Of a stretch of 25,279 bases of DNA, positions 1 to 8,355 are shown piece by piece (the first letter of the stretch is position 1; the number at the start of each line of letters is the position of its first letter). The position numbers and the translations under genes were made by a program. The stretch lies in the NCBI GenBank assembly GCA_035539855.1, contig DATLHO010000161.1:1-25279 (forward strand), given 5' to 3'. The notes below the pieces were generated by a model that made no database searches, was not told where the DNA came from, and worked only from the letters and a program-made list of their open reading frames with translations. This stretch comes from DATLHO01 sp035539855. Its GTDB lineage: Bacteria; Bacteroidota; Ignavibacteria; OLB7.

Positions 1-2666
1 TCGAGCAGCGGGAGACGGGTCTGAAGGCCGACGCTGGCGACGACAACGCGATCGCCGAGCGCGAGCGCGTCGTGGCCTCGCACGCGGTAGTTGCGCTCGG
101 GATCGACGAGCTCCACGATCGAGAGTGCGCGGCCCGCAAGCTGATCCTCCTGTGCCAGGCGCAGATGCTCCTGCGCGACCTGTGCGCCGAAGTGCGCCGC
201 GCCCTCGGCCCGCGCGAGCACGGCGATGTCACCGCTCGCGACGATCGGCCAGCGACCGGAGACGATCGCGTCGAGGCGTTCGTAGCGCCGGTCGCTCGAG
301 AGCGCCGGCTCGGCGTGGCGCACGCGCGCGTCGAGGTAGATCCGGCGCGCGCCGTAGCGGTATCCGACGACGATCTCGGTCAGCCGGGCCCGCTCCGGAT
401 CGAGGCCGACCGTGTCACGCTCGAACGGTTCCGCCGCCCAGGGCTCGAGACTTCGCCGTGCGGCGCCGAGGTACACGTGATGCCCGATGTCGAGGGCGTC
501 GCCGTCGGCGATCGGCAGATCGAGCAGCAGTGCGACGCCACGATTGCGCTGGTAGTAGTCGCGGTCGTCGAGCAGGCTGCGCCGCGCGAGCGAGTAGTCG
601 AGATGAAGCGTCGCGGCGATCGGAAACTCGTTGTCGAGATACGTCAGCTCCGCGCCCGTTTCGACGAGCGACTCGCCGAACGTGAGGTATCCATAGAGGA
701 TGTGCTTCGCCTGCGGATCGAACCACACCGAGGCGATGCCCGGGTGAAGCGTCTCGGTCGATCCGTCGCGCGTCACGCCGGGCTCGAGCACCGGCAGCAG
801 GGGCACCAGCGGAGCGATATGCAGCAGCGAGTGATACGTTCCGGAATCGAGAATGTGCGCGCGCTCCATCGCGGCGTCCGTGGGCACGCGCAGCGCGAAC
901 GTCGCGCGGCGCCACGCAGTGTATTTCGGCTGCACCGACGGCAGCGGCGACGGCGTCGCCGAGCGCGAGGCGGGAACGAGTCGCGGATGAATGCGGTCGC
1001 GCGTGTCGAAGCTGAGCGCGAGAATAGAGTCGCTCCCGGCAACCCACTGCACGCTCCAGAGCCCGCCACCGACAGCAGTGACGACGCGGCGATTCGTGCC
1101 GTCGACGTCGACGACGTGGAGGTTCGGGATGCCGTCTGCGTGCGACGTGAAGGCGACCCGTCGACCGTCCGGACTGAAGACGGGGTATCGACTGATGGCG
1201 GAGTCGCGCGTGAGCACGCGGAGATCGCCGGTCGCGCCGTTGACCAGCGCGATCGAGCGCGCTCCGCTCACGTCGAAGAGTCCGACCGCGATCGTCCGCC
1301 CGTCGGCCGACCATGCGGGCGTCGACAATTGCACGTCGCCGCGCAGGCGCGTGAGGTCCCGGCGCGCACCGGACGCTGGATCGACGAGCACGAGGTTGTC
1401 GACGCCGATGCGCTTCTCGATCGCGACGATCGTGGCGCCGTCGGGCGACCACGCGGGATCGCGCACGGAGGCGTCGGAGGTCAGCCGTCGCAGCGTGCCG
1501 GATGGGACCTCGACGACGAACAGGTCGTGCACGAGCGCGCGATGCGAGCCGTAGCGGTACTTGCCGATGACGATCCGGCGGCCGTCCGGGCTCCACGAGA
1601 ATTCCGCGTCGACCGCGGGCTCGTCGAGCAGCAGCTCGGGCGCGCCCTTCGTGCGCATCGAGTCGCCGACGTCGAGCAGGTGCAGGCGCGTCGGACGTCC
1701 CCGTCCGAGCGAGCCCAGCACGGCGAGCCGGCGACGATCGGGCGAGTAGCGCGCGCCGAGGACGACCTCGAAGCACGTGGTCGCCGCCGTCGCGACGTCC
1801 TCCGCCTCCTCGCGGCCCGCGTACTCGGCCGCGTACATCGCGGTGATCGCGCGCTGCCAGTCGGCACGAATCTCACCGAGCGCGACGCCGGTGGCCGAGG
1901 CCACTGCGGCGTCGAAATCGTAGCCGAAGAATCCCTTTCCCCGATCGAGGATGCGCGCGATCACCGAATCGCCGAAGCGCCAGAGCATGTAGCGCACGAG
2001 CGAGTGCCCGGTCTCGTACAGCAGCGTGCCGTCGAGAATCCCGGGCTCCAGCAGATCGAAGCCGAGCCGCCCGTTGACCGCGGCGAGCCGCAGCGCCATG
2101 TCCAGATCTGTCGTCCACGGATCGGGTTCCATCGCGCGCGCCACGCCCTCGTTGAACCAGCGCGGCACGCCCGCCGACGGGACGAGTGCACCGCTCCAGG
2201 TCGCGGTCGCTCGCGCGATGACGACGTGCGTGAACTCGTGGGTGATGACGCCGCGTAGCCACTTGGCGCGGCCGGAGGCGCGGATGCCGGCAGGAGCCGC
2301 ATCGTCGACGATGCCGCGCATCCACACGAACATGTAGCGATCGCCGAACGCGAACGCGTTGGGGACATCGTCGAGGTTGGAGAGGAAGAGCGGTGTGCGA
2401 CCCTCGATGTCGGTGCCGAGGTTCGACGTGACGATCGGATAGATCGCCTCGGCGACGGCCGCGGCTTCTCGCGCGACGCTGTCGAGGCCGTCGTGGTAGA
2501 TCACGACGAAGTGCTCGGTGCCGAGTTCGCTCCAGCCCACATCGGAGCGGCCGGCGCCGGTGGGGAATCGAGAAAGCTGGGCGGTGACGCTTTGCGAAAG
2601 GAACTGGAATGCAATAACGGCACTTACGAGGAGAAGCGCGCGGCGGGTCGTCGGGCGCGCGCTCAC
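1..2666 (-). CDS. Secreted zinc metalloprotease / PD40 beta-propeller / probable outer-membrane barrel protein (3' end outside window)
   Basis: About 888 codons are visible, read from a GTG at 2666; no stop is reached before the window edge. Residues 1-29 look like a signal peptide (twin arginines, hydrophobic stretch, VTA-Q). Residues 40-300 resemble a peptidase-MA-like gluzincin: HEFTH at 143-147 gives the two zinc histidines and the glutamate, and NEGVAR near 172 supplies a likely third ligand, Glu173. About five PD40/TolB-type repeats follow, each with a SPDG-like core (SPDRR, SPDGRR, SPDGAT, SADGRT, SPDGRR). The remaining part has alternating aromatic and polar strands typical of an outer-membrane barrel; this last call is the weakest. 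The GTG overlaps the stop of the upstream membrane protein gene by four bases (GTGA), which supports this start and suggests coupled translation. The likely role is an envelope-anchored protease or propeller-guided barrel; the substrate is unknown. Confidence 0.8.
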   Translation of the reverse strand, partial: MSARPTTRRALLLVSAVIAFQFLSQSVTAQLSRFPTGAGRSDVGWSELGTEHFVVIYHDGLDSVAREAAAVAEAIYPIVTSNLGTDIEGRTPLFLSNLDDVPNAFAFGDRYMFVWMRGIVDDAAPAGIRASGRAKWLRGVITHEFTHVVIARATATWSGALVPSAGVPRWFNEGVARAMEPDPWTTDLDMALRLAAVNGRLGFDLLEPGILDGTLLYETGHSLVRYMLWRFGDSVIARILDRGKGFFGYDFDAAVASATGVALGEIRADWQRAITAMYAAEYAGREEAEDVATAATTCFEVVLGARYSPDRRRLAVLGSLGRGRPTRLHLLDVGDSMRTKGAPELLLDEPAVDAEFSWSPDGRRIVIGKYRYGSHRALVHDLFVVEVPSGTLRRLTSDASVRDPAWSPDGATIVAIEKRIGVDNLVLVDPASGARRDLTRLRGDVQLSTPAWSADGRTIAVGLFDVSGARSIALVNGATGDLRVLTRDSAISRYPVFSPDGRRVAFTSHADGIPNLHVVDVDGTNRRVVTAVGGGLWSVQWVAGSDSILALSFDTRDRIHPRLVPASRSATPSPLPSVQPKYTAWRRATFALRVPTDAAMERAHILDSGTYHSLLHIAPLVPLLPVLEPGVTRDGSTETLHPGIASVWFDPQAKHILYGYLTFGESLVETGAELTYLDNEFPIAATLHLDYSLARRSLLDDRDYYQRNRGVALLLDLPIADGDALDIGHHVYLGAARRSLEPWAAEPFERDTVGLDPERARLTEIVVGYRYGARRIYLDARVRHAEPALSSDRRYERLDAIVSGRWPIVASGDIAVLARAEGAAHFGAQVAQEHLRLAQEDQLAGRALSIVELVDPERNYRVRGHDALALGDRVVVASVGLQTRLPLL

Positions 2667-3112
2667 CCTGCGAGTAGCCCGAACTGGTAGACCACCGTGC
2701 CGTCGTCGAGAATGTCGGGCTGGGCGATGTTCCGGCCGCACAGACGGTCGATCACCTGCTCCGCCCGCTCGCTCGACAGATCGGTCTCCAGCGTGATCTG
2801 CGCGACCGTCGCGCGTCCACCGTGACGGGCCGCGACCGCCAGTACCGCACGCTCGTCGTATTCCGCCCGCCGCGCCTGTTCCCGACGCCGCAGACTCGAG
2901 AGCCACAGCACCCCGCCGGCAAGCATCATCAGGCCGAAGACCAGGATCACCGTCTCCCCACCCTGGTTCTCCGCCGTCGGGTCGGAGGGCACGGTCAGGC
3001 TCAGCAGCGCGAAGAGCGCACCCACCGAGGCGAGCGACCAGGCGACGAAACGCTGGAAGATCGGGCGCTGTGGCCGCGCCGAACGCGCTGACGAGGCGTC
3101 GATTGAGCTCAT
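2663..3112 (-). CDS. Small membrane protein with C-terminal winged-helix-like domain (paralogue 1)
   Basis: 149 residues from the ATG at 3112; an open extension upstream is not needed and would have no paralogue counterpart. Two hydrophobic segments (about residues 20-45 and 53-75) are followed by a basic stretch and a domain of about 65 residues. That domain starts at DERAVLAVAARHGG and ends in a short hairpin-like segment, ILDDGTVVYQF. The helix-helix-helix-strand-strand layout, with an (A/G)xxT...ETDLS turn, fits a winged-helix fold facing the cytoplasm. It is clearly related to the next upstream gene (shared core VAARH, ETD(L/M)S, ERLC/DRLC, AQP(D/E)(I/V)LDDG). It overlaps the protease-propeller gene by four bases, so the three genes probably form one operon. 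The function is unknown; a membrane-bound regulator or an assembly partner of the protease is possible. No Shine-Dalgarno is evident. Confidence 0.8.
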   Translation of the reverse strand: MSSIDASSARSARPQRPIFQRFVAWSLASVGALFALLSLTVPSDPTAENQGGETVILVFGLMMLAGGVLWLSSLRRREQARRAEYDERAVLAVAARHGGRATVAQITLETDLSSERAEQVIDRLCGRNIAQPDILDDGTVVYQFGLLAG

Positions 3113-3152
3113 GCGATGCTTGAACTGATCACTGATTGTGCTGGAAAAACGG

Positions 3153-3587
3153 TCAGCGGCCGAGCAGACCGCCGAAGCGATACTCGATTGCACCGTCGTC
3201 GAGGACCTCGGGCTGCGCCAGGCCCCTGATGCAGAGACGCTCGATCGCCTCGCGAGCCTCCTCCGGCGACATGTCGGTCTCGACCGCGACCCGGGCGATC
3301 GTCACGACTCCGTTGTGCCGGGCGGCGACGCCGAGAACAGTCTTGTCCTGATACTCGAGTCGCCGCCGGGCGTCGGCGCCGGCGACGAATCGCCACCAGA
3401 AACCGCCGGCGGCTGCGAATCCGGCGCCAATCACCATCATCACGACCAGACCGACGAGCGCGTCGGCCGGCGTCGTCGAGACCGCGAGCATCGCGCTGCC
3501 GATCATGAACAGGCCGAGCATTACCAGGCAACCGGCCCCGGCTCTCGGAAGGAATTCGCTCTGCGGTCGCTTCACTGGAATACTCAC
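3153..3587 (-). CDS. Small membrane protein with C-terminal winged-helix-like domain (paralogue 2)
   Basis: 144 residues from a GTG at 3587 (VSIPVKRPQ...); a second GTG four codons later is an alternative. The frame is open further upstream, but that part lacks sense as a protein and would run into the intergenic region. The layout matches the downstream paralogue: two hydrophobic segments (about residues 18-38 and 42-62), then a soluble domain beginning QDKTVLGVAARHNG and ending EVLDDGAIEYRFGG. The stop lies 40 bases from the start of the paralogue. The octamer TATCTTCG (minus strand, 3599-3592) sits directly before the GTG; if it is a promoter element the mRNA would have almost no leader. 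This is the first gene of the three-gene minus-strand unit. The function is not recognised; the wing-like fold is inferred from the predicted helix and strand pattern only. Confidence 0.72.
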   Translation of the reverse strand: MSIPVKRPQSEFLPRAGAGCLVMLGLFMIGSAMLAVSTTPADALVGLVVMMVIGAGFAAAGGFWWRFVAGADARRRLEYQDKTVLGVAARHNGVVTIARVAVETDMSPEEAREAIERLCIRGLAQPEVLDDGAIEYRFGGLLGR

Positions 3588-3829
3588 GGTGCGAAGATAA
3601 CGCGCCGGGGTTTCTCCGACGGCCTGCAGAGCGCACCGGATCTGGGCTCGAACGGGTTTCGTTAACAGAAAATTTAGTTGTCTGCCCGACCCCCCAGGGT
3701 CATCTTTGCACCGCCTCGAGAGGCCCACAGTTCTCCCGAAGCGGCTCCGCAGCTGACGACACCGCACGCCTCCTCAGCGTCCGGTCAGCGCATCGACAAT
3801 AGCCGCACGCTCACACAAGCTTCGAATAC
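3588..3829. other. Divergent intergenic region between membrane-protein and solute-binding genes
   Basis: Gene-free stretch of 242 bases separating minus-strand and plus-strand units. It contains an AT-richer patch (about 3655-3680) that stands out from its surroundings, and a promoter-like pair on the plus strand (listed separately). I see no small gene in it. Confidence 0.6.
3678..3708 (+). promoter_or_regulatory. Candidate Bacteroidota-type promoter for the solute-binding protein operon
   Basis: TTG at 3678-3680 is separated by 20 bases from CATCTTTG at 3701-3708. The Bacteroidota primary-sigma consensus is TTTG near -33 and TAnnTTTG near -7; here the first T of the -7 box is C. The spacing matches that of the candidate at 20642-20672. 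It would leave a leader of about 115 bases before the GTG at 3830. This is a pattern match only. Confidence 0.3.
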
Positions 3830-5608
3830 GTGCTCCCTGTGAAGGCATACACCCTGCCGGCGATCGGTCTGTTTCTGACACTGATCCTCGCAGGCCTCCC
3901 CTCCTGTACGTCCGACACCGCCGTCGATCTGCGACCCGCAAAGGGCGGGCGCTTCTACGGTGGCACCTACCGCATGAACGAGGTGCAGGATCTGCGCACC
4001 CTCGATCCGGTCCGGCTCAACGACGCGCCGTCGCACCACGTCGTCCATCAGATCTACGACATGCTCGTCGACTTCGACTCCAGCCTCACGCTGCAGCCGG
4101 AGCTTGCCGAGCGCTGGGAGGTCAGCCCGGACGGACTGACGTACACCTACCACCTTCGCCGCGGCGTCCGTTTCCATGACTCCGAGGTCTTCCCCGGCGG
4201 CAAGGGTCGCGAGATGACCGCGCAGGATGTCAAGTACTGCTTCGACCGCATCCTCGACGCCCGCACCGGGACGCTCGGCAACACCTACTTCGTCGGCAAG
4301 GTCAAGGGCGCCGAGGAGTTCTACGCGGCCACCTCCGACTCGACCGGCAAGGTTCAGGTTCCCGCCGGTGGCGTCAGCGGCTTCCGTGTCGTCGATCCGT
4401 ACACGTTCGCCATCGACCTGAACGTGCCCTTCGGCGCCTTCAAGTTCTATCCGGCGCTCGGCTACTGCTACGTCTACCCGCGCGAGGCCGTCGAGAAGTA
4501 CGGCGCCGATTTCTTCCGCCATCCCGTCGGCACCGGTCCGTTCCAGCTCAAGAGCTGGGAGCAGAACGTGGAGCTCGTGCTCGAGCGCAATCCGAACTAC
4601 TGGGGCCGCGACGAGCACGGCAACCAACTGCCGTTCCTCGATCGCTTCGTGCTGTCGTTCATCAAGCAGGAGGAGAGCCAGCTCAACGAGTTCCGCGAGG
4701 GACGGCTCGAGGAGGCCTATCGGATTCCGAGCGCGTCGTATCGCAGTGTCGTCACCGAGCAGGGCGGGCTGACGCCGGAGTTCGCGCAGTTCTCGCTGCA
4801 CAGGATCCCCGCGCTCTCGACGCAGTTCTACGGCATGCTCACGACGCACCCGGTGTTCCAGGACAAGCGCGTGCGTCAGGCCTTCAACTACGCGGTCGAC
4901 CGCGAGCAACTCATCCGCTACGTGCTGCAGGGACAGGCCAACGGCGCGGCGACGCACGGACTGGTGCCGCCGTCGATGCCGGGCTATCCGCACACGCAGG
5001 TCCGCGGCTACACGTTCGACCTCGCGAAGGCGCGGGCGCTGCTGGCCGAGGCTGGCTTCCCGAACGGCAAGGGATTCCCGAAGGTCGACCTTCAGCTCAA
5101 CGCCGGCGGCGGCCGCAACCAGCTCGTCGCCGAGGCGGTGCAGAACATGCTCTCGAAGAACCTCGGCATCAACGTCGGACTGCAGTCGCTCGAGTGGGGC
5201 ATCCACCTCGACCGCATCGACAACGGCCAGGCCGCCTTCTACCGCCTCGGATGGATCGCCGACTATCCCGACGCCGAGAGCTTTCTCAACCTGATGTACG
5301 GCGCCAACGTGCCGCCGAGCGGCGCCTCGCCGATCAATTCGACGCGCTACCGCAACCCCGCATTCGACACGCTCTTCGCGCGCGCCCTGCGCGTCGTCGA
5401 TGACGCCGAGCGCAACGCGCTGTACGCGCAGGCCGAGCAGGTCGCGACCGACGACGCGCCGCTGCTGCTGCTGTTCCACGACATGGACTATCGCCTCGTG
5501 CAGCCGCACGTCAAGGGCTACAGCTCCAACGCGATGGACCGCCGTGACTTCCGCGCCGTGTGGCTCGACTTCGACAACGCCGGCGCGACAGCGACGGCAA
5601 GCCGCTAA
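3830..5608 (+). CDS. Peptide/solute-binding lipoprotein, SBP family 5 (DppA/OppA-like), copy 1
   Basis: 592 residues from a GTG start at 3830 with no clear Shine-Dalgarno; a second GTG at 3839 is possible. Residues 1-25 are a lipoprotein signal ending LAGLPSC, so Cys26 should be lipidated. The rest is a full extracytoplasmic solute-binding protein of family 5: TLDPVR near residue 56, the PELAERWEVSPDGLTYTYHL block, TAQDVKYCFDRIL, PVGTGPFQLKSW, RQAFNYAVDRE and a C-terminal SxGYxxNAMDRRDF segment. Family members capture oligopeptides, dipeptides or similar solutes for an ABC importer. No permease or ATPase gene lies in the window, so the partner transporter must be elsewhere, or the protein acts as a sensor or chaperone. 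A second paralogue starts 12 bases downstream. The substrate cannot be read from the sequence. Confidence 0.93.
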   Translation: MLPVKAYTLPAIGLFLTLILAGLPSCTSDTAVDLRPAKGGRFYGGTYRMNEVQDLRTLDPVRLNDAPSHHVVHQIYDMLVDFDSSLTLQPELAERWEVSPDGLTYTYHLRRGVRFHDSEVFPGGKGREMTAQDVKYCFDRILDARTGTLGNTYFVGKVKGAEEFYAATSDSTGKVQVPAGGVSGFRVVDPYTFAIDLNVPFGAFKFYPALGYCYVYPREAVEKYGADFFRHPVGTGPFQLKSWEQNVELVLERNPNYWGRDEHGNQLPFLDRFVLSFIKQEESQLNEFREGRLEEAYRIPSASYRSVVTEQGGLTPEFAQFSLHRIPALSTQFYGMLTTHPVFQDKRVRQAFNYAVDREQLIRYVLQGQANGAATHGLVPPSMPGYPHTQVRGYTFDLAKARALLAEAGFPNGKGFPKVDLQLNAGGGRNQLVAEAVQNMLSKNLGINVGLQSLEWGIHLDRIDNGQAAFYRLGWIADYPDAESFLNLMYGANVPPSGASPINSTRYRNPAFDTLFARALRVVDDAERNALYAQAEQVATDDAPLLLLFHDMDYRLVQPHVKGYSSNAMDRRDFRAVWLDFDNAGATATASR

Positions 5609-5620
5609 GGGACTCGACGC

Positions 5621-7333
5621 GTGAACCTGAACCGGCACCTTCTGCTCATTGGCATCGCTCTCGTGTCGTCGCTCGCCGCATGCGGTGGCGGCGGCGCCGG
5701 CGAGGTCGCCTCGTCGTCGAGCACGTTCTACTACAACGACCCGGACGGACTCAACACGCTCGACCCGGCACGCATCGGCGCCCGGTCTCCGTGGCAGATC
5801 GGCGGCCAGATCTTCATCGGACTCGTCGGCCTGGATTCGGCCCTGCGACCGATCCCGCAGATCGCGAAGAGCTGGACGGTGAGTCCCGACGGACTGCGAT
5901 GGACGTTCAACCTGCGCGGTGATGTCTTCTTCGCCGACGATGCCAGCTTCTCCGGCGGCAAGGGGCGCGCGGTCACGGCCGAGGACGTGCGCTACAGCTT
6001 CGAGCGGATCCTCGATCCGGCGACGAGCTCGAGCGGCGTCTGGGTCTTCAGCGGAAAGGTCAGGGGCGCTGCCGAGCACTTCGAGGCGCGCCGAACGGAC
6101 TCGGTTGCCGGCGCCGGACACGTGCCGGGTTTCCAGGTCGTCGACGACACGACGTTCGTGATCGAGCTGGAGAAGCCGTTCCCTCCGTTCCTTTCGATCC
6201 TGTCGATGCCGTACTGCTACATCGTTCCGCGCGAGGCGGTCGAGAAGTACGGCGATGAGTTCTTTCGCAATCCGGTCGGTGCGGGCGCGTTTCGTCTGGC
6301 CGAATGGTCGCCCGACCAGCGCATCGTCCTGGTGCGCAACGAGCGGTACTACGAGCGCGACGCCGGCGGCGCGCGGCTTCCCTACCTCGACTCGGTCGTC
6401 GTGTCGTTCGTCAAGGACGTCAAGACCGAGTACCTCGAGTACAAGGAGGGTCGTCTCGACGCCGTCGGAACGATCGACCCCGCGTTCACCGACGAGGTGT
6501 TCGCCGCCGACGCGAAGTCGCTTGCGCCGACGCTCGAGGGACATCACCTACACGCGACGCCGGCGATGTCGGTCGAGTACTACGGCTTCCTTCTCGACTC
6601 GACGCGTCCGGGCGCCAAGGGCTCGCCGCTGGCCGGCAACCGGCACCTGCGCAGGGCGATCAACTACGCGATCGATCGCGACGCGATCGTCCGCTACGTC
6701 CTGAAGGGCCGTGCCGCGGTCGGCGTCAACGGACCGATCCCGCCGGGTACGCCGGGCTTCAGCAACGTCGCCGGCTTCCGCTTCGATCGCGAGCTCGCCC
6801 GTCGCCTGCTCGATTCCGCGGGCTATCCCGGAGGCAAGGGTCTGCCGCCCCTCGTGCTGCAGATGGGTCACAGCGAGCGCTCGGCCTCGGTTGCCGAGGC
6901 GCTGCAGGACCAGCTCGCGACCGTCGGCATCACGCTCGAGCTGCGCCAGGTGAACTCGCCGCAGCACCGCGAGATGTACCTCGCCGGAAAGCTTCCGTTC
7001 TTCCGCGCCAACTGGATGGCCGACTATCCCGACGCGGAGAACTTTCTCTCGCTCTTTTACAGTGAGTATGCCCCGCCCGCCGGCAACAACACGACGGGCT
7101 TTCGCAACGCGCGGTTCGATTCACTCTACCGCGCGGCGCTCGGTCCGTCGATGACGATCGAGCAGCGCTCGGCGCTCTACAACGAGGCCGAGCGGATCAT
7201 CCTCGATCAGTCCCCGTGGGTGATCCTGTACTACAGCGTCATACAGCGCCTGACTCAGCCCTGGATCTCAGGCTACGCGGTCGACCCGCTCGACCGCCTC
7301 GATCTGACGCGCGTCCGGAAGGTGTCCCTCTAA
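5621..7333 (+). CDS. Peptide/solute-binding lipoprotein, SBP family 5, copy 2
   Basis: 570 residues from a GTG at 5621, only 12 bases after the stop of copy 1. The signal peptide ends SLAAC, giving lipidated Cys21 followed by a glycine-rich linker. It keeps the same ordered blocks as copy 1: TLDPARI, SWTVSPDGLRWTFNL, TAEDVRYSFERIL, YCYIVPREAVEKYGDEFFRNPVG, RRAINYAIDRD, MADYPDAENFLSLFYS and a C-terminal ISGYAVDPLDRLDL. Similarity to copy 1 is strong throughout, so a tandem duplication followed by divergence is likely. The pocket-lining regions differ more than the framework (by eye), suggesting different ligands. It is almost certainly cotranscribed with copy 1 and probably with the NlpC/P60 gene 25 bases downstream. 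Confidence 0.93.
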   Translation: MNLNRHLLLIGIALVSSLAACGGGGAGEVASSSSTFYYNDPDGLNTLDPARIGARSPWQIGGQIFIGLVGLDSALRPIPQIAKSWTVSPDGLRWTFNLRGDVFFADDASFSGGKGRAVTAEDVRYSFERILDPATSSSGVWVFSGKVRGAAEHFEARRTDSVAGAGHVPGFQVVDDTTFVIELEKPFPPFLSILSMPYCYIVPREAVEKYGDEFFRNPVGAGAFRLAEWSPDQRIVLVRNERYYERDAGGARLPYLDSVVVSFVKDVKTEYLEYKEGRLDAVGTIDPAFTDEVFAADAKSLAPTLEGHHLHATPAMSVEYYGFLLDSTRPGAKGSPLAGNRHLRRAINYAIDRDAIVRYVLKGRAAVGVNGPIPPGTPGFSNVAGFRFDRELARRLLDSAGYPGGKGLPPLVLQMGHSERSASVAEALQDQLATVGITLELRQVNSPQHREMYLAGKLPFFRANWMADYPDAENFLSLFYSEYAPPAGNNTTGFRNARFDSLYRAALGPSMTIEQRSALYNEAERIILDQSPWVILYYSVIQRLTQPWISGYAVDPLDRLDLTRVRKVSL

Positions 7334-7349
7334 CCCCCCTTTTGTGCCT

Positions 7350-7354
7350 GGAGG
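7350..7354 (+). promoter_or_regulatory. Shine-Dalgarno GGAGG for the NlpC/P60 gene
   Basis: GGAGG lies four bases before the GTG at 7359. This favours 7359 over the in-frame GTG at 7344, which lies upstream of the site. Confidence 0.55.
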
Positions 7355-7358
7355 TTTC

Positions 7359-8321
7359 GTGAACCGTTCGATCCGATCCGTTCTACTCCGCTGGTCCATC
7401 CTCGTCTTCGTGCTCTCTCTGCTGGTGCCCGCCGGCGAGATGGCGTCGGTCTCCGCAAAGTCCCGTCGCGGCTCCTCGTCCAAGGCAGCCGTCTCGCGTG
7501 CTTCGAAGTCGAAGTCGAAGGCGTCCGCTTCGGCCCGCCGTTCCTCGCGCCGCGCCTCGTCGCGTCGCTACACCGTCCGTGGCAACCCCGACGTGACGCG
7601 CCGCGTCTCGATCGAGCTGCTCTCGGCGAAGCTTCCCGATCTCGCCGCCCTCGTGGGCGTCGCCCCCATGGTCACCGATGACACTCCCGCGCTCTCGCTC
7701 GACGTGGTGACCGGCACCAGCGCCTCCTCCGCGCCTGGTTCCTATCACGACTCCGAGCTCGACGAGACCGAGGATCCCGATCGCCTGACCGCCGACGACG
7801 AGGAGGAGCTCCGCGACTTCCCCGACGAGATCAACACGTTCTACAAGGAGTTCACCAGCTACATGGCTGCGCTGAACAACGAGCCGAACGTCACCGCCAA
7901 TGGCATCGACAAGCAGGTCGTGATGGAGTCGGTGATGAGCTGGCTCGGCACGCGCTACCTCTTCGGCGGCATGACGCGCTCGGGCATCGACTGCTCGGCG
8001 TTCACCGGAACGGTCTACCGCGCGCTCGACTTCAAGCTGCCCCGCACCGCGGCGATGCAGTACCAGGTCGGCTCGCCGGTCGAGCGCGAGCACCTGCAGT
8101 TCGGCGACCTCGTCTTCTTCAACACCCGGCCGGCCGTCTACGTGTCGCACGTCGGGATGTACCTTGGCAACGGCATGTTCGTGCACGCGTCGAGCCGCAA
8201 CGGCGTGACCGTCTCCTCGCTCGATTCCGATTACTACGCCTCGCACCTGATCGGCGCCCGGCGCTACCAGTTCGGCTCGGTCGCCTCGGCAGAGGAGTCC
8301 GATCCGTTCGAGCGCAACTGA
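7359..8321 (+). CDS. NlpC/P60-family cell-wall peptidase
   Basis: 320 residues from the GTG at 7359, chosen because GGAGG precedes it. A signal peptide or membrane anchor covers about residues 7-35. A very basic Ser/Arg/Lys-rich tract (about 35-75) and an acidic linker (about 130-160, DDEEEL) follow. The C-terminal NlpC/P60 domain spans about residues 185-305. The nucleophile is Cys212 in GIDCSAF, the histidine is His264 in VSHVGMYLG, and His276 in FVHASS is the third polar residue. Such enzymes cut gamma-D-Glu to diamino-acid bonds in peptidoglycan stem peptides. It lies 25 bases behind two peptide-binding lipoproteins and is followed by a hairpin terminator, so it closes that operon. The basic tract could bind envelope polyanions (inference). 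Confidence 0.9.
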   Translation: MNRSIRSVLLRWSILVFVLSLLVPAGEMASVSAKSRRGSSSKAAVSRASKSKSKASASARRSSRRASSRRYTVRGNPDVTRRVSIELLSAKLPDLAALVGVAPMVTDDTPALSLDVVTGTSASSAPGSYHDSELDETEDPDRLTADDEEELRDFPDEINTFYKEFTSYMAALNNEPNVTANGIDKQVVMESVMSWLGTRYLFGGMTRSGIDCSAFTGTVYRALDFKLPRTAAMQYQVGSPVEREHLQFGDLVFFNTRPAVYVSHVGMYLGNGMFVHASSRNGVTVSSLDSDYYASHLIGARRYQFGSVASAEESDPFERN

Positions 8322-8355
8322 GTCCGGCTCATTCCTGCTCAAACAGACGAACACG

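Noticed and set aside
415..1776. A 453-codon minus-strand frame overlapping the propeller region
   Set aside because: A second frame of the same strand, highly Arg/Ala-rich, lying wholly inside the real gene.
72..2258. A 728-codon plus-strand open frame opposite the protease-propeller gene
   Set aside because: Arginine-rich low-information product without motifs; the minus strand encodes HEFTH, PD40 repeats and a signal peptide in a single frame.
3785..6547. A 920-codon open frame on the minus strand opposite the two solute-binding genes
   Set aside because: It is a GC-rich antisense shadow: composition is Arg/Val/Glu/Asp biased with no domain pattern, while the plus strand carries full family-5 binding-protein motifs.
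3830..7333. A complete oligopeptide ABC transporter operon
   Set aside because: Only binding proteins are present; no permease or ATPase gene is found nearby on either strand.
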